DNA from: Bradyrhizobium sp. CB82
GTDB taxonomy: Bacteria; Pseudomonadota; Alphaproteobacteria; Rhizobiales; Xanthobacteraceae
DNA: 64,000 nt
Assembly: GCF_029714405.1 (NCBI RefSeq)
Contig: NZ_CP121650.1
Span: 1,865,001 to 1,929,000, forward strand
Direction of reading: 5' to 3'
The position numbers were made by a program, and so were the translations under genes. The notes beneath the pieces are model-generated. The model was given only the letters and a program-made list of their open reading frames with translations, made no database searches and was not told the origin of the DNA. Of this stretch, positions 26,408 through 33,900 are shown one piece after another; positions within the stretch are counted from its first letter, which is position 1; every line of letters begins with the position of its first letter.

Positions 26408-26580
26408 GAACGGCGGGCCGAGGCCCGCCGCTGTAATCCCGTCTGCATCAGGCCGTAGCACTGATGTAGGGGGCAGCCCGGGTAGCCGGGCAAGAATGGG
26501 TTGTGAGGCCCGTTCGTCTAAGCACCGGGGGCTACGGAAGCCCCGGGAAGGAGGTGGTAGCAATGCAACCGCCATAACGT
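26408..26580 (+). ncRNA. Structured region with three hairpins and a four-codon leader
   Basis: GGCGGGCC-GA-GGCCCGCC (26411-26428), GCCCGGGTAGCCGGGC (26474-26490) and CCGGGGGCT-ACGGA-AGCCCCGG (26525-26546), the last followed at once by AAGGAGGTGG and the frame ATG CAA CCG CCA TAA (26563-26577). A perfect ribosome site for a four-codon peptide after a strong hairpin suggests an attenuator or a non-coding RNA rather than a gene. Not matched to any known family by me. Confidence 0.35.
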
Positions 26581-26725
26581 AACGTAGGCGTGGCGCGGTG
26601 CCGATCTAGCCATCGGTGGCCGCGTTACGTCCTTATACTATCCAACTGTAAATATTGCAAGAATCTTGGCCTGCAAATCGTTTGTTTTGCCGGAACAAAC
26701 ACTTATTGGCTATTAAGGAAAATGC

Positions 26726-26754
26726 TTGACGCTAAGCATAAAGGGTCAGATACT
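26726..26754 (+). promoter_or_regulatory. Sigma-70-like promoter of the IS1-like transposase
   Basis: TTGACG, 17 bases, GATACT. The predicted start of transcription falls on the A of the ATG at 26761, and there is no ribosome site, so the mRNA may be leaderless. Confidence 0.5.
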
Positions 26755-26760
26755 CTGGCT

Positions 26761-27729
26761 ATGAACAAGCTGGACCGAAAGACCCGCGCCCAAATCCTTC
26801 ATTTGCTTTGCGAGGGGCAATCGATCCGCGCCATTACGCGGCTCACCGGATGCAGCAAGAACACTGTTGCCAAGCTACTTGTGGACGCTGGTCATGCCTG
26901 TGCCGACTATCAGGACAAGACGCTTCACAACCTGCCGGGCAAGCGCGTCCAGATGGATGAAATCTGGTCGTTCGTTTACGCCAAGAACGACAATGTAGCG
27001 AAGGCGAAGGCCGCTCCTGCGACTGCTGACGTGTGGACCTGGACCGCGATCTGCGCCGACACCAAGCTTCTCATTAGCTGGCTGCTTGCGGATCGCGGCC
27101 TAGACGCCGCTCTTACGTTTACTAGCGACCTGCGCAGCCGCCTCACTCATCGCGTCCAGCTCACCAGCGACGGCCACAGGCCCTATCTGACGGCTGTTGA
27201 CGCAGTGTTTGGCGAGGACGTTGACTACGCCATGCTAGTCAAGATTTATGGATCTGATCCGCAAGCAGAAACGCGCTACAGCCCGGCTAAATGCATCGGC
27301 GCGGAGCGTCAGCCGAAGATTGGCAATCCCGAGTACAAGCACATCAGCACGTCATATGCAGAGCGCAGCAATCTGACGATGCGCATGCATATGCGGCGAT
27401 TCACGCGACTGACGAATGCGTTTTCAAAGAAAGTTGAGAATCATGCCGCAGCAATCGCGCTGCACGCGATGTACTACAATTTCGTGCGCATCCATCAGAC
27501 ACTCAAGGTAACGCCCGCGATGGCCGCTGGCGTGACTGACAAGCTTTGGGAAATGGACGATCTGGTTGCGATGCTGGAGCGGTGGGAGCTAGCCAATTAC
27601 AAGCCGGAGTATCAATTCGTGGTCCGCAAATATGATATCGGCAAGGGCTATTCGGTCAGCGTTCTTTGGCGCGGCGGCGAGGTTGATACGATCTATGGAT
27701 TTGAGCGCGAACATGACGCGCTGGAGTAG
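26761..27729 (+). CDS. IS1-family-like transposase
   Basis: A 322-residue protein: MNKLDRKTRAQILHLLCEGQ, an N-terminal helix-turn-helix (SIRAITRLTGCSKNTVAKLL), then a DDE-type domain with VQMDEIWSFVYAKNDNV, TWTAICADTKLLISWLLADR, VQLTSDGHRPYL and ISTSYAERSNLTMRMHMRRF. These match the IS1-like group common in rhizobia and their phages. The start at 26761 follows the promoter above; the longer upstream frame is not plausible. No flanking repeats were identified. It ends one base from the convergent gene at 27731. Confidence 0.8.
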   Translation: MNKLDRKTRAQILHLLCEGQSIRAITRLTGCSKNTVAKLLVDAGHACADYQDKTLHNLPGKRVQMDEIWSFVYAKNDNVAKAKAAPATADVWTWTAICADTKLLISWLLADRGLDAALTFTSDLRSRLTHRVQLTSDGHRPYLTAVDAVFGEDVDYAMLVKIYGSDPQAETRYSPAKCIGAERQPKIGNPEYKHISTSYAERSNLTMRMHMRRFTRLTNAFSKKVENHAAAIALHAMYYNFVRIHQTLKVTPAMAAGVTDKLWEMDDLVAMLERWELANYKPEYQFVVRKYDIGKGYSVSVLWRGGEVDTIYGFEREHDALE

Positions 27730-27730
27730 A

Positions 27731-28297
27731 TCAGGGAGAAATCGCAGCGCTGGTTGATTGAGAAGCGAGGGCCTTAGCTTGCAGTGAATGGACTCTGGCC
27801 TCCCTAAAATGTCCATCCCTAAGCAGCGTTCCAACGTGCAGTAGATAGTATACCATTAAGTTTCCACCGTTCGGATTTTCATAGAGTGTATCGGCGGGCG
27901 TCCAAACCCCATATTTATCAGCTTCAATAAACGCTGATGTAATATTTGGAATCACTGAGACGATGTTTGAAGGCCATCTATCATCGCAGCGAAAGCGATC
28001 CTCAATGGTGTGAGCCAAGTTACAAAATCTAACCCCAAGCGCTCTACGATCGTCGGCGCGCGATCCGTCAATCCTTCTGAGAATCCAATCGACCCAGACA
28101 CCCACAACAAGTCCGGTAAATAGCAGCGATCCGGCATGTATACCCGGCAGTCCCGCCAACCAGGTTACCCAGCCCCATGGGTTGTTTCCGACATCTGCCC
28201 GAACGATATATCCGTTCCAGACTGCCAGCAGCAGTGGACCGAGAAAAAACCATAGAGCCAATAACAGCCATCGGAATCGCGACGCGATCTTTGCCAT
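27731..28297 (-). CDS. Hypothetical inner-membrane protein
   Basis: A 188-residue protein with two N-terminal membrane helices (about 9-28, RWLLLALWFFLGPLLLAVWN; about 52-70, AGSLLFTGLVVGVWVDWI), then a soluble helical domain with TLYENPNGGNLMVYYLLHVG and DGHFREARVHSLQAKALAS. No family recognised. Convergent with the IS1-like transposase, one base apart, so it may travel with it. Confidence 0.65.
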   Translation of the reverse strand: MAKIASRFRWLLLALWFFLGPLLLAVWNGYIVRADVGNNPWGWVTWLAGLPGIHAGSLLFTGLVVGVWVDWILRRIDGSRADDRRALGVRFCNLAHTIEDRFRCDDRWPSNIVSVIPNITSAFIEADKYGVWTPADTLYENPNGGNLMVYYLLHVGTLLRDGHFREARVHSLQAKALASQSTSAAISP

Positions 28298-28376
28298 CCC
28301 GCAATTTTAGCCGCAGGTTCGCGTTCCGATCGAGTCCCGCTCCGCGCCATCCGCAAAATTAACCAAGAGGTTTTTT

Positions 28377-29807
28377 CGGGGATGTCCCGATCGCTGTTGA
28401 ACTACGTCGGGCCGACGTTGCCGGAATGAATGTTACGCGGCCCTCGTGACGTGGGCAACGGGGTTGATCGTCATGCGATTGTGGCGAGCTTGAAGGGCCG
28501 CACGCAAAACCGACAATTGCTTATGCGCCTTCAATCGTCGGAAGCCCTTGTTGGCCTCGATCATGCCGGCCGCGACCCATCGCAAGGCCATGCCGGCATC
28601 CCGCCAGCGTTTGACGTTGCGCGTGACGCGGCGAATGGTGCCCATCATGTTCTCGGCGATGTTGGTACAAGCGAGCGATCGACGAAGCTCCTTCGGCAGC
28701 TTCAACCGGACGACAGTCAGGATTTCGTCGAGGCCTTCGAGGATGCTGGCCGCTACGCCGGGCCATTGCTGGTCGAGTCGACGCGCGAGATTGCGGATCA
28801 ATTTTTCAGCCTTGTCGGCGTCATCGAGCTCCCAGGCCTGGCGCAGCACCCGACGGGTGGCCGCATGATGCTCTTTCGGCAGGCGTTCCATGATGTTGCG
28901 CGCCTTGTGGATCTGGCAGCGCTGGATCGCAGCGGCCGAACCGAAGGTGCGGCGGATCGCCTTCGACAACGCCTTCGCGCCGTCGGCGATGAACAGTCTT
29001 GGCACCGTCGGGTCGAGCCCGCGCGAGACCAGGTTGTCCAGCAGGGCCTGAACCGTTGCGGCGTTCTCGGTCGCCCCTTCCACCAGCGCCAGCGGATGCT
29101 TGTTGCCTTCGCCGTCAACCCCGATCGCGGCCACCAGCACGAGATCGTCGCCGAGATGCAGCCCGTCGATTTGGACCACCAGAAGGTCGAGCGCGGACAG
29201 ATCGGCAGCCATGAAGTCGGCCAGCCGCGCCGCCGACAGCGCTACGAACCTCCGCGAGGCCGCCGACTTCGAAACCCCCGATCCGGGCGGTGCCGGCACG
29301 TCACCCTCGGGCAGCCGGACAGCGCGGCCGAACCGGCGCGTCGACACATTGATCAGCATCAGGTTCATCGCCCAGCGACCGAGCCAGTCCTCCTCCGCCG
29401 CCGTTTCCCAGCTCGGGATCGTGACCTCGCGGCCGTCCACGCCCCGGACCCGCGGGCGCTCGACCTCGATCTTGCCGCCGTGGAAGCCGATCCGTCCCCG
29501 CGTTCGGCCCCAACGGTGCGCCCGCCGCGCCGCGTCGCGACCGTGGCGCGGCCCGCAGGCCGCCGTGACATCCGCCTCCATCATCGTGCCGAGCGCCTCG
29601 ATCCCTGCCGCAAGGCAGAACCGATCGAAGCTCGCCCGCACTTCTGCAAACGCTTCGTCCACAGCCCCGGTCGCCGGCCAACCAGCCGGTGTGATATCTC
29701 TCGTCATGGCGTTGCTCTCCTTTGTGGAATCAGCACCCCGAGCCTACCGGCTCAAGGTGGGCAACGCCGACCTCTTCAGAAATTCAACAGAACCCGGGAC
29801 ATCCCCG
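28377..29807 (-). mobile_element. IS256-family insertion sequence
   Basis: About 1.43 kb holding one transposase gene. Imperfect inverted ends: CGGGGATGTCCCG plus CTGTTGAA at the left (28377-28401) and the complement at the right (29783-29807). TTTTTTCG occurs at 28371-28378 and 29808-29815, an 8-base candidate target duplication (a 6-base TTTTTT if the left end is taken two bases earlier). Confidence 0.75.
28433..29707 (-). CDS. IS256-family transposase
   Basis: A 424-residue mutator-type DDE transposase: region I around LLVVQIDGLHLGDDLVLVAA, ENAATVQALLDNLVSRGLDP, the second Asp in PRLFIADGAKALSKAIRRTF, IQRCQIHKARNIMERLPKEH, and the Glu region TNIAENMMGTIRRVTRNVKR followed by WRDAGMALRWVAAGM. 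Length is usual for the family and no frame break is seen, so the element looks intact. Confidence 0.92.
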   Translation of the reverse strand: MTRDITPAGWPATGAVDEAFAEVRASFDRFCLAAGIEALGTMMEADVTAACGPRHGRDAARRAHRWGRTRGRIGFHGGKIEVERPRVRGVDGREVTIPSWETAAEEDWLGRWAMNLMLINVSTRRFGRAVRLPEGDVPAPPGSGVSKSAASRRFVALSAARLADFMAADLSALDLLVVQIDGLHLGDDLVLVAAIGVDGEGNKHPLALVEGATENAATVQALLDNLVSRGLDPTVPRLFIADGAKALSKAIRRTFGSAAAIQRCQIHKARNIMERLPKEHHAATRRVLRQAWELDDADKAEKLIRNLARRLDQQWPGVAASILEGLDEILTVVRLKLPKELRRSLACTNIAENMMGTIRRVTRNVKRWRDAGMALRWVAAGMIEANKGFRRLKAHKQLSVLRAALQARHNRMTINPVAHVTRAA

Positions 29808-30097
29808 TTTTTTCGCGGGTCATTTTTCAAACTGACCCACTACCCGAACGGCGCACCGTGAACGAAATGAGAACAAATGGCAAGCCTGTTCATCCGATCA
29901 GATCGCGTCGCGCCCGTTGAGGTTAGTACGGTCTACAGGGAGCACCCCAATCCCTAGCGAGAGAACGTTCATGGACGCCGATCGGGAACGGGAAATCATC
30001 CGGCTTTGGCACCGCCTGCGCCTCCCAGGGCGGCAGGGCCGTCCGGTGGCCGCCATTCTCCGGCAGATCGAGAAAGTCTTGGCTGAGCGGGAACGTC
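29708..30097. other. IS256 right flank and upstream region of small gene
   Basis: Contains the IS256 right end and a frame from 29971 (MDADREREIIRLWHRLRLPG, RQGRPVAAILRQIEKVLAER) that reads like a small protein N-terminus but runs into the gene at 30098 in another frame. It may be a broken or overlapping gene. Confidence 0.4.
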
Positions 30098-30373
30098 ATG
30101 CGGCGCGAGATCGAGCGCATGCGGACCCAAATCCATCGCCCGCGCGGCGAAATCCGGCAGCTTCAACGGGCGGGAATTTCGACCGCGTCGGCCGAGGCGC
30201 TTCTGGACCGGATGCTCAACAAGATCGACGAACTGTGCGCCGAGCGAGACCGGCTCAAGAAAGAGCAGCTGCCAGTCAAGGGTCGGGTCTTGGGGGGCGG
30301 TCATGGTGACCGAACGTCCCCAATGGTACGACGAGACGGACGACCATTCGCCGTGGATAAATGCCTTGGCTGA
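30098..30373 (+). CDS. Small coiled-coil protein, C-terminus uncertain
   Basis: Up to 91 residues: MRREIERMRTQIHRPRGEIR, QLQRAGISTASAEALLDRML, NKIDELCAERDRLKKEQ. The AGISTASAEALLxRMLxKIDxLCAERDRLKKEQ block is a common Bradyrhizobium small-protein type that usually ends in GRxLGGRxW. Here GRVLGG is followed by off-pattern residues, while the next frame gives LGGRSW and a stop at 30309, so a one-base slip in the run of six G's is likely. Function unknown. Confidence 0.5.
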   Translation: MRREIERMRTQIHRPRGEIRQLQRAGISTASAEALLDRMLNKIDELCAERDRLKKEQLPVKGRVLGGGHGDRTSPMVRRDGRPFAVDKCLG

Positions 30374-30381
30374 GGTCAGGA

Positions 30382-30600
30382 TCAGGGCCACCCGGTTGGT
30401 GCTATCAACATGTCCAACCTTGCTTCACGCCGGTCGAAAGCCCCGAGAGCTTCCACGGACACAGCTAATCGGTCCGCAACTTGCGTGGCGGCTGGCGTGG
30501 ACTGCTTTTCGAGAGGTAGCGAGTCGCGGGAATTCATGGCCAGCCCAGTACAAACGGCAAGAACAGCCATCGCGCTCGCAGCGAGATATTCGGTCCTCAT
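30382..30600 (-). CDS. Small exported or anchored protein
   Basis: A 72-residue protein: MRTEYLAASAMAVLAVCTGL, AMNSRDSLPLEKQSTPAATQ, VADRLAVSVEALGAFDRREA. The N-terminal hydrophobic segment is a signal peptide or anchor. GGGAGGG is nine bases before the ATG at 30600; an alternative ATG lies three codons upstream. Function unknown. Confidence 0.55.
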   Translation of the reverse strand: MRTEYLAASAMAVLAVCTGLAMNSRDSLPLEKQSTPAATQVADRLAVSVEALGAFDRREARLDMLIAPTGWP

Positions 30601-30964
30601 AGCGATCATCCCTCCCTTCATCGTCTCATGGACGGGCACTCTCAGAAATGGTTCAGAGTGCTGTCAGTTGGGCCCCGACGCCACGAGTTCCTCGTCCGAA
30701 TGGAACCATCGCGTCGCCATCATGAGGATCGAAGGAACGAAAGCTCCTGCGAAGCTTTAGAAAAGCATAAGACCGCCGCTCGCCGGTACTAACACGGCGC
30801 ATGTCGCGGGATAGCCAAAGGTCGCTGCCAGCGACCCGCTGTTCTGAATACAAGCGCTCGCGCAGATAGCCAAAAGCGGCGGTCTCCGGTTCCTTTCAAA
30901 AATGGCCAGCCTGCTCCGATCGGTTGCGGAGGAGCGCAGGTGGCGCCGAACCGAAGGCTCCGTT
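30601..30964. other. No gene seen
   Basis: Both strands have only arginine/serine-rich shadow frames. It may contain promoters for the flanking divergent genes. Confidence 0.35.
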
Positions 30965-31183
30965 ATGCGCAACCGCGTCGACGTCGACTACGTACACAGC
31001 CGGGCCATCCTTCGAGTGATCGGCAAGGGACTACGCGTGTCGCTAAGACTAGAGCCTAAATTGCCAGCGCGCCTCAAAACGCAAATCGACCGGCTCAACG
31101 AATTGGAGCGCTCACCGTCAGAATTGGAGCGCTCACCGTCAATCGTTCCCGATGCGGAGCATTGGAAGACACCTCGCCATTGA
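30965..31183 (+). CDS. Hypothetical protein with internal 7-residue repeat
   Basis: A 72-residue protein: MRNRVDVDYVHSRAILRVIG, KGLRVSLRLEPKLPARLKTQ, then ELERSPSELERSPSIVP. The first 45 residues look like a real beta/alpha small protein. The doubled ELERSPS comes from a perfect 21-base tandem duplication at 31100-31141, which keeps the frame. Function unknown. Confidence 0.55.
   Translation: MRNRVDVDYVHSRAILRVIGKGLRVSLRLEPKLPARLKTQIDRLNELERSPSELERSPSIVPDAEHWKTPRH
31100..31141 (+). repeat. Perfect 21-bp tandem duplication
   Basis: GAATTGGAGCGCTCACCGTC(A) occurs twice in direct succession, adding seven codons in frame. Confidence 0.9.
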
Positions 31184-31218
31184 GCCGCGCGGACGGGTCG
31201 GCCGAACATGGACGAGCG

Positions 31219-31428
31219 ATGCCATCGGTGAAACGCCATGCGTTAACGATTTTGAACGAGTACGGTGAGGCGCAATCTGAATTGATCGGCAAAGCCGTCG
31301 TCCTTACCGACGGAAAGGCAGGCACGGTGGAGAACGTTTGGCTGGATGAATTGCACGGGCTTCGGATTGCGATCAAAGGCCATGATGGAAGATGGCCGGT
31401 CTCAACCATTAAGCTTGTGGAGTCCTAG
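31219..31428 (+). CDS. PRC-barrel-like small protein
   Basis: A 69-residue protein: MPSVKRHALTILNEYGEAQS, ELIGKAVVLTDGKAGTVENV, WLDELHGLRIAIKGHDGRWP, VSTIKLVES. The IGKxVxLxDGKxGxVxxVWLDxxHGLRI pattern is like a PRC-type beta barrel or related small beta domain. An in-frame ATG 57 bases upstream is less plausible. Function unknown. Confidence 0.65.
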   Translation: MPSVKRHALTILNEYGEAQSELIGKAVVLTDGKAGTVENVWLDELHGLRIAIKGHDGRWPVSTIKLVES

Positions 31429-31470
31429 ACCCCGCATCGGCTGCGCGCTGCCCAGAGCGCGCGTTTCCTT

Positions 31471-31584
31471 TCAGAACATTCCAATCAAGATGAAAAAGCC
31501 AATCTCGACCAGGAAGGTGGTGGACATGATGGCGACCGTAAGAAACACGTCGCCCATTGAGAACGGGGCCATCGCGCGCCTCAT
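31471..31584 (-). CDS. Small membrane protein, start uncertain
   Basis: At least 37 residues: MRRAMAPFSMGDVFLTVAIM, STTFLVEIGFFILIGMF. One clear membrane helix at the end. The same frame stays open and protein-like further upstream (LLDLYEFYQRGVAA precedes) without an obvious ATG, so the true start may be a GTG/TTG or the gene may be broken. It lies downstream of the 51-residue gene at 31695 on the same strand. Confidence 0.45.
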   Translation of the reverse strand: MRRAMAPFSMGDVFLTVAIMSTTFLVEIGFFILIGMF

Positions 31585-31694
31585 CGCTGCCACGCCCCGT
31601 TGGTAGAATTCATATAGGTCAAGAAGGTTTCGGTTCCGAACGGAGCTTTGCCAAGCGCCCGATCGAGGAAACAGAGGCCGCCAACTAGACGGCC

Positions 31695-31850
31695 TTATCC
31701 TTCTTGTTCCGGGTGAAGCGCGGCCTTTTCGGCTAACAAATCAGCAATCAGTTGAGCTATTCCCTCGCTCGCCAACTGATCCGTGACATGGGAGAGAAGG
31801 CTGCGGTAGTGCTCGATCTTCTCATTGAGTTCATCGCACTTTTCGCACAT
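31695..31850 (-). CDS. 51-residue helical protein with CxxC
   Basis: MCEKCDELNEKIEHYRSLLS, HVTDQLASEGIAQLIADLLA, EKAALHPEQEG. The MCEKCxELxxKIEHYRxLxxxxTD opening is a small-protein type I recognise from Bradyrhizobium. One CxxC pair at the N-terminus, then two helices; it could dimerise around a metal. Too short for default gene calling. Confidence 0.65.
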   Translation of the reverse strand: MCEKCDELNEKIEHYRSLLSHVTDQLASEGIAQLIADLLAEKAALHPEQEG

Positions 31851-32162
31851 TGCCGCCTCGTCGAGTGGTAACCAACCTTTATCAGGTACGTTCCCAAGAA
31901 CGACAAGTTCGTCGGCCCAAGTCCGGGACGGGGCGTGGCGTAGGTATTTTGGGCTGCGTGATCCGGCGCGGGGACGCGCGACCGCCCGGTTTCGGCATAT
32001 TTGCGATCTGCGTTTCCGGCTTTGGTGCCCGGTTTATGTTACGAAATCCGCAAGATGGACCAATAACCCATCCGGAACGTGCGTGAGCGCATGGCCGGGC
32101 GCTTTCTCGGGCTGACACCGCTAACCTTGCTCCGTAGTCTCAGTGCGCCACTCGGGCGGCGC
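31851..32162. other. No gene recognised
   Basis: A plus-strand frame from 31850 contains QVRSQERQVRRPKSGTGRGV and looks semi-plausible, but has no ribosome site or known domain. It is left uncalled. Confidence 0.35.
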
Positions 32163-32468
32163 TCAGCCGTCCTCGATCATTTCCTCGATGATGATCGGCA
32201 CCAACTCCTCGGCGCAACCGATCAAGAATTTGCGTGCGCCACTGCGCAGCGGCGGCGCATGCCCGGCAACGAAGATCGCGAGCAGTTGCGCGATCGTCGC
32301 GCCTTGCACTTCCGGGGTTTGTCCCGCGAAGAACGGAGGGATCAAATCGACGAGATGATCCGACTGCCGCAACGCGGCTTGCATCGCTTCGGGCCTCAAT
32401 CGGCCTTCTTCCCGCCCATCCTCCGATGACGTTGAAGGATTTCCGTGCGGCGGTCGATTTCGGGCCAT
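32163..32468 (-). CDS. Phage-like hypothetical, last gene of overlapping run
   Basis: A 101-residue protein: MQAALRQSDHLVDLIPPFFA (from residue 29), GQTPEVQGATIAQLLAIFVA, GHAPPLRSGARKFLIGCAEE, ending in a helix VPIIIEEMIEDG. The helical C-terminal part is the conserved-looking portion. The 5' end overlaps the previous gene by 73 bases, so the true start may be the internal ATG at residue 29. Unknown function. Confidence 0.6.
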   Translation of the reverse strand: MARNRPPHGNPSTSSEDGREEGRLRPEAMQAALRQSDHLVDLIPPFFAGQTPEVQGATIAQLLAIFVAGHAPPLRSGARKFLIGCAEELVPIIIEEMIEDG

Positions 32469-32638
32469 AGCTCCGTCTCCGATGGGTCAAAGGAATAATC
32501 TCTGCCCGCGAGCATGGCGAGCAGCGCATTGATTTGGTCGTGCGCCGCCTCAAGCGCGTCGATCAGATCGTCGCGCTCGCCGATGGCATCGGAGAGCACG
32601 TCGCCGGCTTTGCGGATCGCGATTTGCTGGCGCCGCAA
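32396..32638 (-). CDS. Phage-like coiled-coil protein
   Basis: An 80-residue protein: MRRQQIAIRKAGDVLSDAIG, ERDDLIDALEAAHDQINALL, AMLAGRDYSFDPSETELWPE, IDRRTEILQRHRRMGGKKAD. Charged helix throughout, likely a coiled coil. It sits in the overlapping minus-strand run. No function known. Confidence 0.65.
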   Translation of the reverse strand: MRRQQIAIRKAGDVLSDAIGERDDLIDALEAAHDQINALLAMLAGRDYSFDPSETELWPEIDRRTEILQRHRRMGGKKAD

Positions 32639-32713
32639 TGCGGTCGGGTTGGATTGCCGGAAGGCATGCTGATCGATGATCCGCGCGGCTCGCTGGATTG
32701 CGTCTCTGCCGTC

Positions 32714-32809
32714 TCACGGCAACAGGGGTTGAGCGCGGACAATAGGCAGCCGCTTGATGCGATCGGGGGGCGGAACGGACCAAATGGCCTGATTAAGTTT
32801 CGGGTTCAT
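32714..32809 (-). CDS. Possible 31-residue peptide
   Basis: MNPKLNQAIWSVPPPDRIKR, LPIVRAQPLLP. Its ATG overlaps the stop codon of the LAGLIDADG gene (ATGA), the same coupling seen along this run. This is the main reason to believe it; there is no homology to cite. Confidence 0.4.
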   Translation of the reverse strand: MNPKLNQAIWSVPPPDRIKRLPIVRAQPLLP

Positions 32810-33141
32810 CGAACGCCTCCGCGCGGCAACTTGAGAGGCTTCCAGATCGCCAGCGCCGACCTAATCTGCGCTTGCCGGCGCGGCGACATCAAAACGTAAA
32901 GCGTCATCATGACGGCAGCGGCGCGGTGGCCATGGATGTACCACGAGAGCACCACCTTGTTTTTCGGCGTGCCGCTCGGTTTGATTGTCCCGCCGAATAG
33001 GGATTGCAACCGCTCTAACGGCCACAGGTCAGCCTGTGAGCCGGTTAGCGCGAGCGACGACGTGAATGAGAAGCTACCCGAACCTTCAAGAAAACCGGCG
33101 GCCCACTTCAAGTCGGTCGTTTCAATGTTCGTCTTGTCCAT
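32806..33141 (-). CDS. LAGLIDADG-type homing endonuclease-like protein
   Basis: A 111-residue protein: DLKWAAGFLEGSGSFSFTSS carries the LAGLIDADG-related helix (WAAGFLEGSGSF), followed by WPLERLQSLFGGTI, WYIHGHRAAAVMMTLYVLMS and PRRQAQIRSALAIW, all typical of single-motif phage members that act as homodimers. The usual E/D in GFLEGEGSF is replaced by S at one acidic site, which may affect metal binding. It is free-standing, not inside an intron. Start at 33141 preferred. Confidence 0.7.
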   Translation of the reverse strand: MDKTNIETTDLKWAAGFLEGSGSFSFTSSLALTGSQADLWPLERLQSLFGGTIKPSGTPKNKVVLSWYIHGHRAAAVMMTLYVLMSPRRQAQIRSALAIWKPLKLPRGGVR

Positions 33142-33379
33142 GTGCCTCAACCTCCAAAATCGCATCTTCGATGCAGATGCGTCTTGGCCCGGTCGGCACC
33201 GTGGGCCTCAACTGGACGCGCCGGCCGCATTTCCAGCAGCGGTCGAGCACGTTGTCGGGCAGCAGCAAACCTTCCTCTGCTAGATACAGCACGCAAACCA
33301 CGAAGTCGGCCGTCGCCGCTTCCTTCGCGTTCACCAACTTGATGCGATTGTCGCCGCTATCGCTATCCCTCATTTCCAT
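33122..33379 (-). CDS. Small CxxC protein of phage-like run
   Basis: An 85-residue protein: MEMRDSDSGDNRIKLVNAKE, AATADFVVCVLYLAEEGLLL, PDNVLDRCWKCGRRVQLRPT. CWKCG plus a further Cys (RRICIED) could form a small metal site. It overlaps the LAGLIDADG gene's start by 20 bases. An in-frame ATG 90 bases upstream is less likely. Function unknown. Confidence 0.6.
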   Translation of the reverse strand: MEMRDSDSGDNRIKLVNAKEAATADFVVCVLYLAEEGLLLPDNVLDRCWKCGRRVQLRPTVPTGPRRICIEDAILEVEAHGQDEH

Positions 33380-33494
33380 TTTCCGCCCATCGCGAGCCCC
33401 CAAGCCCGCTGAATTGCAATGATAGTGCCCATTCTGTCCCGCCGCATCCTGGGCGGAGCGCAACCGCAATGCTTAAGACAGAATGGGCATGTCG

Positions 33495-33896
33495 TCACTG
33501 CGGGTATTGCTCCGCGAGCGTGCGGGCGAGCGCGATGACGCTGCGCCGCAATTCCGGATTGCTGACCCGCATCATGGCCGCGATGATGTCGTGTCCGTCT
33601 TTCGAGGCCGCGAATTCCATCGCTGGCGTGATTTTGACATCGCCTTTCGCCGCGCCGGTAAAGAGCGAAATGTCGCATTCGAGCGCGGTGGCGATTTCAC
33701 TAAGCCTCGCCACGCTGACGCGGTTGACGCCTTTCTCGTATTTCTGGATTTGCTGGAAGCTGACCCCGAGCCGTTCGCCTAGCTCGCTCTGGCTCAGACC
33801 GACCTCCTTGCGGCGCGTGCGGATCATGACGCCCAGCGAGCGATCGGCACTGCCGGCGCTGCGGACTTTCGTTTTGGTGCTTTTAGCCCGTCCCAT
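33495..33896 (-). CDS. XRE-family (Cro/CI-type) regulator
   Basis: A 133-residue protein with a central helix-turn-helix: GVMIRTRRKEVGLSQSELGE, RLGVSFQQIQKYEKGVNRVS, VARLSEIATALECDISLFTG. The C-terminal 50 residues are helical (FAASKDGHDIIAAMMRVSNP; ELRRSVIALARTLAEQYPQ). I use the ATG at 33896, with AAGGAG upstream, immediately after the stop of the previous gene; in-frame ATGs further up overlap that gene. Probably controls this or a related phage-like region. Confidence 0.8.
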   Translation of the reverse strand: MGRAKSTKTKVRSAGSADRSLGVMIRTRRKEVGLSQSELGERLGVSFQQIQKYEKGVNRVSVARLSEIATALECDISLFTGAAKGDVKITPAMEFAASKDGHDIIAAMMRVSNPELRRSVIALARTLAEQYPQ

Positions 33897-33900
33897 TGGT

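Noticed and set aside
28430..29920. 496-residue frame antisense to the IS256 transposase
   Set aside because: Shadow of the transposase; the sense frame has all IS256 motifs.
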